From Collinsella sp. (GTDB taxonomy: Bacteria; Actinomycetota; Coriobacteriia; Coriobacteriales; Coriobacteriaceae): DNA of 64,000 nt. The position numbers and the translations under genes were made by a program. Positions 43,162 to 52,894 of this stretch are shown in pieces (position 1 is the stretch's first letter; each line of letters opens with the position of its first letter). The DNA lies in the NCBI GenBank assembly GCA_019414565.1, contig DXLU01000007.1:1-64000 (forward strand), written 5' to 3'. The notes under the pieces are model-generated. The model made no database searches, was not told the DNA's origin, and was given only the letters and a program-made list of their open reading frames with translations.

Positions 43162-43962
43162 CTAAACAAGTTGAAGGTTGACGACGATGACACACGCAAA
43201 CAGCAGCATCGTCACCACCGCAGCCAGCGCATCCCCGCGGCGAAATGCAAGCGCATGCAGACGCGTGCGGCCCTGCTCGCCGTGATAGCAGCGTGCATCC
43301 ATGGCGGCAGACAGCGTCTCGGCATGACGGAACACGCCCGTGAACAGTGGAATCGCCACACTGCCGAGCATACGCACGCCGCCGAGCGGGCCACCCGTTA
43401 CGCGTGCACCGCGGCTTGCCTGCGCGTCCGCCGTCTGCTTCATCTCGGTGGCGAACTGCGGCATAAAGCGCAACGCGATGCCCATGATCATGCCGAGCTC
43501 ATGCGCCGGAAGCCCCACGCGCGCAAACGGTGCGAGCAGACGCTCAAAGCCCGCGGTGAGGTCGAGCGTCGGTGTGGTGAGCGTAATGGCGCTCATGCCG
43601 GCCATCATCAGGGTCAGGCGACACGCCATAAAGGCGGCAGAACGCAGTGAGCCCTCGCTTATCTGCAGAAAGCCGAGCTGCCACAGGATGCGCCCACTCT
43701 GATCGGTAAACAAGTTGAGCACCGCGACCACGACGACGATTGCCAGCAGCGGCGCCATCGACGACAGAACGCGACGAGCCGGCACCCGGGACACGACATA
43801 GATCAGCACAACAAAAATTGCGACAGGGGCCAATCCGCGGAAGCCGCCGACGGTCAGCGTCGTGATCAAAAACACAAAGCCCAGGAGCAGCTTGGTGCGC
43901 GGATCCAGGCGATGGATCGCGCTATCGCTCGGATAGTAGCTGCCAAACGAAAACGCCTCCAT
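43162..43962 (-). CDS. ecfT: ECF transporter transmembrane component EcfT
   Basis: The 266-residue membrane scaffold couples EcfA ATPases to S components. About five or six helices are seen. The two coupling-helix Ala-Arg-Gly signature regions are represented by AQASRGARVTGG and the C-terminal MDARCYHGEQGRTRL. The N-terminus SAIHRLDPRTKLLLGFVF is typical. The ATG at 43962 overlaps the ecfA stop (TGATG). Confidence 0.93.
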   Translation of the reverse strand: MEAFSFGSYYPSDSAIHRLDPRTKLLLGFVFLITTLTVGGFRGLAPVAIFVVLIYVVSRVPARRVLSSMAPLLAIVVVVAVLNLFTDQSGRILWQLGFLQISEGSLRSAAFMACRLTLMMAGMSAITLTTPTLDLTAGFERLLAPFARVGLPAHELGMIMGIALRFMPQFATEMKQTADAQASRGARVTGGPLGGVRMLGSVAIPLFTGVFRHAETLSAAMDARCYHGEQGRTRLHALAFRRGDALAAVVTMLLFACVIVVNLQLV

Positions 43963-45866
43963 CAGCAACCCTCCTCTCGCGCGACCGTTTCGGATTTGGC
44001 CTTGTCCGAGACGTTAGAAGAACCGCCTGAGCGACCGATCGGCAAATCTGCCAACTCGTCGGCCAACGACTCAACCGTATAGAGCCCGCCGCGATGCAGC
44101 GGCACGCCCGCTTCCGCGAGCGCCAACGCCATGCGCTGGGCAGCGGGAACACCCAAGCCGATTGATTTAAGCTCATCCGCATGCGCAAAAACCTGAGCGG
44201 GCGTGCCCTCAGCAAACACCGCGCCCTCGTTCATCACGACAATACGATCGCAGCAATTGGCGAGGTCATCCATACTGTGTGAGACCATGACGACGGTCAG
44301 GCCCCCATGGTGAAGTCGATCGATGAGCTCCAGGAAATCACTGCGCGCCGCCGGATCGAGCCCCGCCATGGGCTCATCGAGTACCAGGACCTCGGGCTCC
44401 ATGGCAAGCACGCCAGCAAACGCCACGCGCCGCTGTTGGCCACCCGAAAGCTCAAAGGGACTCTTGTCGCCCACCGTGGCCAAGTCGAGGCCCACGCGCG
44501 CGAGCGATGACTCAACGCGGCGCGCGACCTCGGCCTGCGACAAGCCAAGGTTGTGCGGGCCAAACGCCACGTCCTGCGTCACGGTTTCGGCAAACAGCTG
44601 ACGCTCGGGATATTGAAACACCACGCCGACCTTGGCCTTAACCGCGGCGGCATCTTTCTTGTTTGCCAGGTCGAGCCCCAACGCGTAAACGGAACCCTCC
44701 TGGGGGCGAATCAAACCGTTGAGATGCTGGACCAGCGTCGACTTACCCGAACCGGTATGGCCTGCTAAGCCCAGGAACTCGCCGCGACGCACCGTCAGCG
44801 ATACATCGCGCAGCGCCCACGGGCTGCTGGGGTCGTTTCCCCAGAGAGCCTGTTTGCTCGATTTGCCCGCAACGGCCGAGCGCTTATGCCAGCGGCGACG
44901 CTCGCGAGCGCTCAGCGAGTAACTATGCGAGAGGTGCGAAATCTCGATGACGGGCTCCGACGCGGCTGTCCCGTCGGTTGCAGAGGAGGCGTTGTCGAGC
45001 ACACGAGAATCGGATGCAGAAGGCCGCCCTGCGGTGTCTTCCCCACTCCGGTCGGCATATACCTGCGCAACCTCGGCAACCATATCCGCCTCGCGCACCT
45101 GCGCGCAAACGGGTACGCCCTTCGCACGAAGTGCCATGCCCAAACGGCACGACTCCGGCATGTCCAGGTTGAGCTGCGCAAGTTCGTCCGCCCGCGTCAA
45201 GATTTCCTCGGGCGTACCGAGCATGGCAACGCGCCCCGCCTGAAACACCGCGACTCGATCGGCCTCGGCGGCCTCTTCCATAAAGTGCGTAATCATCACG
45301 ATGGTCATGCCGCGAGCGTGCAACGCGCGGCAAGCCTTCATGAGGCCCTTGCGTCCACGCGGATCGAGCATCGAGGAAGCCTCGTCCAATATGAGCACGC
45401 GCGGTTCCATGGCAAGCACGCCGGCAAGCGCCACGCGCTGCTTTTGGCCACCCGAGAGCGCATGGGTCTCGTGGCGCTCAAAGCCCACCAGGCCCACGGC
45501 CTTCAGCACATCTCGCACACGCTGCGCGATCTGGGCCGATGGCACGCCAAGGTTTTCGGGACCGAACGCAACATCGTCCTCGACAAGCGTCGCCACCAGC
45601 TGATCATCCGGGTTCTGGAACACCATGCCCGCAGTCGAGCGGATGTCGTAGACCAGCTCGGAATCGGACGCGTCCATGCCGTTGACGCGCACCGTTCCCG
45701 TATCGGGCTGCAGCAGCGCGTTCAAATGCTTGGCGAACGTCGACTTGCCCGACCCGTTTCCGCCGAGGATGCAGAAAAACTCGCCATCCTCGATGTTCAG
45801 ATCGATGCCGTCGAGTGCCGGTGTGGCACCGTCATAGCTAAAGGAAACGCCCCGACACTCAATCAT
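43962..45866 (-). CDS. fused ECF transporter ATPases EcfA1-EcfA2
   Basis: This 634-residue chain holds two complete ABC ATPases. The first (about 1-225) has GGNGSGKSTFAKHLNAL, MVFQNPDDQLVA, LSGGQKQRVALAG and VLILDEASSMLD. After a polar linker of about 80 residues the second (about 310-600) has GHTGSGKSTLVQHLNGL, VFQYPERQLFAETV, LSGGQQRRVAFAG and VLVLDEPMAGLD. The parts correspond to the two ATPase subunits of ECF transporters, normally separate genes. It overlaps ribU by four bases. Confidence 0.94.
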   Translation of the reverse strand: MIECRGVSFSYDGATPALDGIDLNIEDGEFFCILGGNGSGKSTFAKHLNALLQPDTGTVRVNGMDASDSELVYDIRSTAGMVFQNPDDQLVATLVEDDVAFGPENLGVPSAQIAQRVRDVLKAVGLVGFERHETHALSGGQKQRVALAGVLAMEPRVLILDEASSMLDPRGRKGLMKACRALHARGMTIVMITHFMEEAAEADRVAVFQAGRVAMLGTPEEILTRADELAQLNLDMPESCRLGMALRAKGVPVCAQVREADMVAEVAQVYADRSGEDTAGRPSASDSRVLDNASSATDGTAASEPVIEISHLSHSYSLSARERRRWHKRSAVAGKSSKQALWGNDPSSPWALRDVSLTVRRGEFLGLAGHTGSGKSTLVQHLNGLIRPQEGSVYALGLDLANKKDAAAVKAKVGVVFQYPERQLFAETVTQDVAFGPHNLGLSQAEVARRVESSLARVGLDLATVGDKSPFELSGGQQRRVAFAGVLAMEPEVLVLDEPMAGLDPAARSDFLELIDRLHHGGLTVVMVSHSMDDLANCCDRIVVMNEGAVFAEGTPAQVFAHADELKSIGLGVPAAQRMALALAEAGVPLHRGGLYTVESLADELADLPIGRSGGSSNVSDKAKSETVAREEGC

Positions 45867-46453
45867 GCGCGGCCTTTGACCTGGTCCTTCTTGGGCGTAA
45901 TGAGATTAGAGACCGCCTTGTACACCGCCAGCGTCAACACCGAGTTGAGCACGGTCTTGATGAGGTTGAACGGCAGCACGGCAGGAATCATGAGCGGGGC
46001 GATCACATCGACCGAGCCATACCAGAACCAAACACCAATGGTAAGGTTTGCGACCATAGACAACGCCGTAGCGGCAATGACGCCGAGCGCTAGGCCAATC
46101 ACGGCACCCTTATAGGTATGCATCTTCTGGTAGACGATAGCCGCGGGCAGAATATAACCCAGCGTAGCCACCAGGTTCATAAGCGCACCGACCCAGTCAC
46201 CCGTGGTGAGCGCATGGATAACGATCGCCATGGCGGCAACAGCAGTGCCGGCGCCGGGGCCATACGCAAAACCGCACACCATCGCCGGTACCAGCGACGG
46301 GTCATACGTCAAAAACGGCGCCGAAGGAAGGATGGGCAGCTGCACATACATAAACAGGGCGCCCAAGGCGCACATCAGCGCCATGGTAACGAGCTGTTTG
46401 GTGCTCCACCTATTCGTGTTCTCAAAATGGATATGCTGCGACTGTTCAGACAT
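45863..46453 (-). CDS. ribU: riboflavin ECF transporter S component RibU
   Basis: The 196-residue membrane protein has about six helices. LVTMALMCALGALFMYVQLP near the N-terminus and SLVPAMVCGFAYGPGAGTAV are typical of the RibU-type S component. Assignment to riboflavin rests on the FMN riboswitch directly upstream. The start at 46453 is chosen because an earlier ATG at 46474 falls inside the riboswitch. It heads the ribU-ecfA1A2-ecfT operon. Confidence 0.9.
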   Translation of the reverse strand: MSEQSQHIHFENTNRWSTKQLVTMALMCALGALFMYVQLPILPSAPFLTYDPSLVPAMVCGFAYGPGAGTAVAAMAIVIHALTTGDWVGALMNLVATLGYILPAAIVYQKMHTYKGAVIGLALGVIAATALSMVANLTIGVWFWYGSVDVIAPLMIPAVLPFNLIKTVLNSVLTLAVYKAVSNLITPKKDQVKGRA

Positions 46454-46474
46454 AAGATCACCTGCCTCTTTCAT

Positions 46475-46645
46475 CCGGACTCTAACCGTTGGTACTGGGA
46501 TCTCACCAGTTCAGCCGGCATGCGAACCAACGCACACACGGGTCGCGGACTCATCGGCTCGGTCGCAGACGCCTCGCCTACGCCACGGCACCCCTTTGGC
46601 ACCGCCCGATTTACCGCCAGTGGGGAATTTCACCCCGCCCTGAAA
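46475..46645 (-). promoter_or_regulatory. FMN riboswitch (RFN element)
   Basis: On the minus strand GGGCGGGGTGAAATTCCCCA, ACTGGCGGTAAAT, GCCGGCTGAACTGGTGAGAT and CAACGGTTAGAGTCCGGATG are the conserved RFN blocks in order. Only about 20 bases containing the RBS separate it from the ribU start, so control is probably translational. An enlarged variable stem lies in the middle. Confidence 0.95.
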
Positions 46646-46852
46646 CAGCAATTGCAAGTGTAGCACGAGCAATCGTTCGTGCAAGTATGCCAAGGGTAAT
46701 TTGTGGCGGGGATCAGTTGCCGCAGCAGCCGCGTTCCCCACCCATCCCAAAGTAGCGCGCCTTTCGCGGCAAAGCCGCGAAACAGCGACCGGGACACGTA
46801 TTCCCAACAACCAAGTCCTCTGCCCACGCCGACCTCAAGGCCGTAAACGCAG

Positions 46853-46995
46853 GGAATCCGGGGGCGTGACGGGGTTTCTCTCCGGAACATTCCGCAGGAC
46901 GCAAAGAGGCTCCGCAGCGCGAAGCGCGATGCGGAGCCTCTTTGCATGTCCGAGGACGTTCCGGAGAGAAGACCCCGTCACGCCCCCGGATTCCC
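46853..46995. repeat. long near-perfect hairpin downstream of groL
   Basis: Arms of about 68-70 bp match at over 90 percent. Blocks include GGAATCCGGGGGCGTGACGG, TTCTCTCCGGAAC and GCAAAGAGGCTCCGCA; the loop is about 8 nt. Weaker outer pairing (CCGAC...AAGG) extends it to about 46828-47018, right at the groL stop. The gap 46646-46852 has no other recognised feature. Confidence 0.9.
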
Positions 46996-47021
46996 GGTGG
47001 GAGTTCTAGACCTTGTCGGCC

Positions 47022-48737
<1,716 letters not shown>

Positions 48738-48755
48738 TCAGAGATTCTGACGAGA

Positions 48756-49049
48756 CTAGGCCTCGACAACAGCGTAGATGTCATCGGCGCGCATCAGCAG
48801 ATACTTCTCGCCGTCGACCTTGACCTCGTTGCCACCGAACTTACCGTAGATGACAACGTCACCGGCCTTGACGTCCATGGGGATGCGCTCACCCTTGTCG
48901 TTGACCTTGCCGGCACCAACGGCAACGATGGTGCCGCGCTGCGGCTTCTCCTGGGCGTTGCTGGCGATATACAGACCAGAAGCGGTCTTCTGCTCGGCCT
49001 CGTCGGGCTTGACCAGAACACGATCTGCAAGCGGCTTCAAAGACGACAT
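48756..49049 (-). CDS. groES: co-chaperonin GroES (Hsp10)
   Basis: The 97-residue co-chaperonin has PLADRVLVKPDEAEQKTASG, the mobile loop LYIASNAQEKPQRG and VIYGKFGGNEVKVDGEKYL. The RBS is AAGGAGG. In the leader CGCGTGG / CCACGCG (49072-49090) forms a hairpin, and AGTGCCAAAAAAT / ATTTTTTGACT (about 49157-49183) is a near-palindrome. No canonical CIRCE was found. Confidence 0.97.
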   Translation of the reverse strand: MSSLKPLADRVLVKPDEAEQKTASGLYIASNAQEKPQRGTIVAVGAGKVNDKGERIPMDVKAGDVVIYGKFGGNEVKVDGEKYLLMRADDIYAVVEA

Positions 49050-49186
49050 GCTTGTCTCCTCCTTTTTGGGCCGCGTGGTTATGCCACGCGAATTAACCCT
49101 TTTTGTTTGCGTACGCGTTGAATGGTACCCACGAATGGCGGGTTATACAACACGGAGTCAAAAAATCTTATTTTTTGGCACTTAGA

Positions 49187-49397
49187 TTTTCTGAATGCCG
49201 GGGGATAACTTAGCAGTGGCTCCCGTGTGGCTCCGGAGGGGCGGGGCATAAGGTTTCCTGCTCGGGCAGTCCTGCTCGCACGAAGGCCACATTAAGTGGC
49301 CTTCGGCTCGTGCGGAACTCGCGATAAACCTTATGCCCCGCCCCTCCGGAGCCACACGGGAGCCAGGTTAACTAATTCGGACCCGGCATTCAGAAAA
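49187..49397. repeat. 211-bp long palindrome between groES and an amidohydrolase
   Basis: Outer arms TTTTCTGAATGCCGGG (49187-49202) and their complement (49382-49397) are perfect. A 40-bp inner arm (49217-49256) matches 49326-49365 perfectly. A central GCACGAAGGCCAC / GTGGCCTTCG stem closes it. It occupies most of the gap between groES and the amidohydrolase terminator. Confidence 0.92.
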
Positions 49398-49438
49398 GTC
49401 AGTGCAGCAAAATGGCGATGCGGATGGTGCGAATAAGA

Positions 49439-49467
49439 AAGGGACACGTTGCTGAAACGTGCCCCTT
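49439..49467 (-). terminator. amidohydrolase terminator
   Basis: GGGACACGTT / AACGTGCCCC pairs with one mismatch and is followed on minus by TTTCTT. It lies 18 bp after the stop. Confidence 0.75.
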
Positions 49468-49484
49468 ATGAGTGGGGTATGAGG

Positions 49485-51122
49485 TTAGCGCTCGTAGATT
49501 AAGTTGCCCGCCAGGTAGGTGGCCTGAACCTTGGTGGCTTGCAGCTCTTGGGGGTCGATGGTGAGCGGGTTTTGGTCCAGGACTACCAGGTCGGCGTATT
49601 TGCCGGGCTCTAGGCTGCCGAGGTTTTGCTCGTCGCCCGCTGCGTACGCGCTGCCAAGCGTGTAGCTGCGCAGGGCCGTTGCCGCGTCGATACGCTCGCT
49701 CGGCAGCCAGCCGCCCTCGGGCCAGTGGCTGCGGGGATCTTGGCGTGTGATAGCCGTGTAGAGCACGTTCATGCTGGTAACGGCCGTGATGGGGCTGTCG
49801 GTACCGAAAGCTTGACGGATACCGCGCTGCTGATAAGTTGCGAACGGCCACATGATGCGGCTGCGTTCCAGGCCCAGGTCGCGCTCCGGGCCACCCGGGT
49901 CGAGCGTGATGTGGCAAGGCTGGCTCGAGGCAATGACGTTGAGCTTGCGCAGACGATCGATGTCTTGAGGCAGCAGATTCTCCAGGTGCTCAAGCGTATT
50001 GTGGCCGTGCTGGGGCAAGCCGTAGAGCTCTGCCGCCTCCTCAAAGATATCGAGTGCGGCATGGATGGCACCGTCGCCGATAACGTGGATGCGCACGGTA
50101 TGGTCACGCTCGGCTGCCGCCAAAACCAACTTGCGCATACGCTCGACAGGGACCGTCAGGCGGCCCTGGTCGCCCGGGAAGCGCGGGTTGGTATAGGGCT
50201 CAGTGAGGTATGCGGTATGCTCGCTCGACACGCCGTCGAAGAACTGTTTAAAGCCTGGCGCCGAGAGCAGCGCGTTGTTCGCGTAGCGGGTCTGGAGTTC
50301 TTCCAAGCGCGACTGGTCATCCAGCAGCGTGGGAAACAGATGGGCGCGGATGCCCAGCTTGCCGGAGGCCTGCAGCTTGTCGTAAACATCGTCGCGAATA
50401 AAGTCGCAGCCCGGCATGGGCATGAGCGACATATCGCAGATTGAGGTGATGCCTTGCTCGGCCATACGCTTCATCTGGTCGGCGTAAGCGCTCGCGATGC
50501 GGTCCTCGCCCAGCCACTCCAGGCAGCGCGGCAGCAGCTGCATAGCAGCCGCCTCGTGGGCGATACCCGTAAGCTCGCCATTTGCATCTTTGTCGTAGCT
50601 ACCACCCGCCGGAGGCTCGCTGTCGCGTGTCACGCCGAGGGCTTCGAGTGCGCGGCTGTTGAGCCACAGCGTGTGCCCGTCGCCCGAATACATAACGCAG
50701 GAACGATCGGGAAATGCCGCATCGAGCGACGCCTTGGTAGGATGCGCGGGCGGGTCCCAACGGTAGTCGCGCCAGCCCTGCGTCACAACCCAAGCGTCAT
50801 CGGGCAGGTCCTGGGAAAACTCGAGCGCGTGCTGCACCAGCGCCGCCTCGGACGTGCCCATATCCATGAGCATGTACGGCGAGGAACCGACCGAGGTATG
50901 GAAGAAGTGCAGATGAGCGTCATGGAAACCGGGGCAGACAAACTGCTCGCCGTAGTCGATAACCGGCGTGGCGGCGGGAGCGGCGGCGATCACGTCATCG
51001 GGCTTGCCGACTGCGACGATACGGTCGCCTGCGATGGCAATCGCCAGCTCGCGGGCAGTATCGATGCCGTCTTGCGCGGTAAAGACGTTCTTGGAGCGGA
51101 TAATCCGATCGATATGTTGCAT
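49485..51122 (-). CDS. amidohydrolase family protein (YtcJ-like, amidohydrolase 3)
   Basis: The protein has about 545 residues. The metal-binding HDAHLHFFH stands near residue 65, and QGWRDYRWDP, GDGHTLWLNSRALEALGV, HVIGDGAIHAALD and FGTDSPI follow the YtcJ family pattern. Members hydrolyse C-N bonds in N-substituted amides; the substrate is not known. Three in-frame ATGs lie at 51134, 51128 and 51122; the last has GGGG at good spacing. The reading frame continues open far upstream, but that part is antisense to the M20 gene and is not coding. Confidence 0.88.
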   Translation of the reverse strand: MQHIDRIIRSKNVFTAQDGIDTARELAIAIAGDRIVAVGKPDDVIAAAPAATPVIDYGEQFVCPGFHDAHLHFFHTSVGSSPYMLMDMGTSEAALVQHALEFSQDLPDDAWVVTQGWRDYRWDPPAHPTKASLDAAFPDRSCVMYSGDGHTLWLNSRALEALGVTRDSEPPAGGSYDKDANGELTGIAHEAAAMQLLPRCLEWLGEDRIASAYADQMKRMAEQGITSICDMSLMPMPGCDFIRDDVYDKLQASGKLGIRAHLFPTLLDDQSRLEELQTRYANNALLSAPGFKQFFDGVSSEHTAYLTEPYTNPRFPGDQGRLTVPVERMRKLVLAAAERDHTVRIHVIGDGAIHAALDIFEEAAELYGLPQHGHNTLEHLENLLPQDIDRLRKLNVIASSQPCHITLDPGGPERDLGLERSRIMWPFATYQQRGIRQAFGTDSPITAVTSMNVLYTAITRQDPRSHWPEGGWLPSERIDAATALRSYTLGSAYAAGDEQNLGSLEPGKYADLVVLDQNPLTIDPQELQATKVQATYLAGNLIYER

Positions 51123-51290
51123 GGGCATCCCCATCTCTGGCAGGAAATTCAACACCCCCGAGTGTACTCCCCCGCCCTTGCAACAAAACCCCAAGCGGCA
51201 AACGGCAACTTTACCAGCCCTAGCGGCAGGTGGCATACTGGAGAGAGCCTGTACGATTTTGCGATCAACCCAGCAAGGAGCAAATCGACC

Positions 51291-52754
51291 ATGACGAAGA
51301 CCAAGGCACAGCAGATTATGGCGGCGACCGAGGCTCGTGCGGCTGACGACGTCACCGCAGCCATCAAAGATATCGCTATCGAGTTTGAACCCTATATCAT
51401 CAAGCAGCGCCGCCACTTCCATAAGCACCCGGAGCTGAGCCTTGCCGAGGAGCGCACGACTTCTGACATCGCCAACCAGCTCGACGCCATGAATATCCCC
51501 TACGAGCGTCCCCTTAAGACGGGCCTTGTGGCAACCCTTCGCGGCACCGCGCCCGACGCCTATCGCGAGGACGGCACGCCACGCCGCCGCATCCTGCTGC
51601 GCGCCGACATCGACGCCCTGCCCGTCACCGAGCAGACCGGCGAAGAGTTCGCCAGCGTCAACGAGGGCTGCATGCACGCCTGCGGCCACGACTGCCATAT
51701 CGCCATGATGCTCGGCACGCTGCAAATCCTGCGCCATATGACCGACGACATCCACGGCGAAGTCCGCATCGTCTTCCAGCCCAGCGAGGAAAACGGCCAG
51801 GGCGCCAAGCTCATGATCGGCACGGGCGTGCTCGACGGCGTCGATGGTGCCTACGCCGCGCATATCTGGAGCGAGGTTGACGCCGGCACCGTAAGCTGCG
51901 AGCCCGGTCCGCGCATGGCCAATACCGACTGGTTCCGCATTGATGTCCGCGGCACCTCGTGCCATGGCGCCATGCCCCAACGCGGCCACGACGCCGTCAT
52001 GGTTGCCGCCGAGATCGTCAACGCTCTGCAGACCATCGTTTCGCGCGAGATCAGCCCCTACGAGCCGGCTGTCATCACCGTCGGCGAGCTGCACGGCGGC
52101 ACCGCGCGCAACGTTATCGCCGGCACGGCCTACCTCGCCGGCACAGTGCGCACCTACGGAGATTCGACCCACGAGGAAATGCCGGAGCTCATGCGCCGCA
52201 TCGTGGAGCATACCGCGGCCGCCTTGGGCGCCGAGGCAAAGCTCACCGACTACACCATCGCCAACTACAAGGTCGAAAACGATGCCGCCTCGAGCGAGCG
52301 CTGCCGCCAGGCAGTAATCAAATGCTTGGGCCCCACCGGCCAAGGCCATTACCGCGGCACGCTTTCGGGCGAGGATTTTTCGGAGTACCTGCGCCGCGTA
52401 CCGGGCGTGCTCGCCTTTGTAGGTACGCGCAACCCCAAGATTGGCGCCACGTACGCCCAACATTCCTGCTTCTACAAGATCGACGAAACTGTGCTGGCAA
52501 AGGGCTCCATGGTGGCCGCCCAGTATGCCATCGACTTTTTGGCCGAGCCCACCCAAGAGGAGCTCGACGGCCCCGCGATCACCGCGGTCGCCGAAACCAA
52601 CCCCGACTTGGCCGCCAAGTTGCGCTCTGCCAAGGCCACGTCCGCCGAGGCTCGCGATGCTATCCATGATGCCCGCACGGCGCGCCATGCCGCCATCAAG
52701 GGCATCCATGATGCACGTGCCGCCGCTCGCCGCGAGGAGAAGCACGACGAGTAG
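51291..52754 (+). CDS. M20 family amidohydrolase/peptidase
   Basis: The 487-residue enzyme has RRHFHKHPELSLAEE, LLRADIDALPV, MHACGHDCHIAMMLG and VFQPSEENGQGA, the M20D aminoacylase/hippurate hydrolase pattern. DVRGTSCHGAMPQRGHDAV marks the dimerisation domain. An Ala/Arg/Lys-rich C-terminal extension of about 70 residues contains repeated IHDAR units (AIHDART, GIHDARA) and is not part of the usual fold. The ATG at 51291 has AAGGAG ten bases before. Confidence 0.9.
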   Translation: MTKTKAQQIMAATEARAADDVTAAIKDIAIEFEPYIIKQRRHFHKHPELSLAEERTTSDIANQLDAMNIPYERPLKTGLVATLRGTAPDAYREDGTPRRRILLRADIDALPVTEQTGEEFASVNEGCMHACGHDCHIAMMLGTLQILRHMTDDIHGEVRIVFQPSEENGQGAKLMIGTGVLDGVDGAYAAHIWSEVDAGTVSCEPGPRMANTDWFRIDVRGTSCHGAMPQRGHDAVMVAAEIVNALQTIVSREISPYEPAVITVGELHGGTARNVIAGTAYLAGTVRTYGDSTHEEMPELMRRIVEHTAAALGAEAKLTDYTIANYKVENDAASSERCRQAVIKCLGPTGQGHYRGTLSGEDFSEYLRRVPGVLAFVGTRNPKIGATYAQHSCFYKIDETVLAKGSMVAAQYAIDFLAEPTQEELDGPAITAVAETNPDLAAKLRSAKATSAEARDAIHDARTARHAAIKGIHDARAAARREEKHDE

Positions 52755-52798
52755 TCGATCCACGACCATCTCGCAGTCATAGCCGCATCGCGATATCA

Positions 52799-52836
52799 AA
52801 GCGGGGGCGGACGCTTCGGCACGTCCGCTCCCGCTT
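52799..52836 (+). terminator. M20 hydrolase terminator
   Basis: AAGCGGGGGCGGACG / CGTCCGCTCCCGCTT pairs over 15 bp with one mismatch and is followed by ATTT. Confidence 0.85.
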
Positions 52837-52894
52837 ATTTGTCAAGCGCTATTTCTACCGTTTCTACCCCGTCCCCAAATGGCAGGTGGCAGGG

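Noticed and set aside
49050..49186. CIRCE operator upstream of groES
   Set aside because: No TTAGCACTC-N9-GAGTGCTAA match is present. Only GAGTC...GGCACTTAG-like words occur, and they do not form the right palindrome.
51123..52799. Extension of the YtcJ-like amidohydrolase to a 1104-residue protein
   Set aside because: The extra 558 residues are antisense to the clearly coding M20 hydrolase. The family N-terminus begins near 51122.
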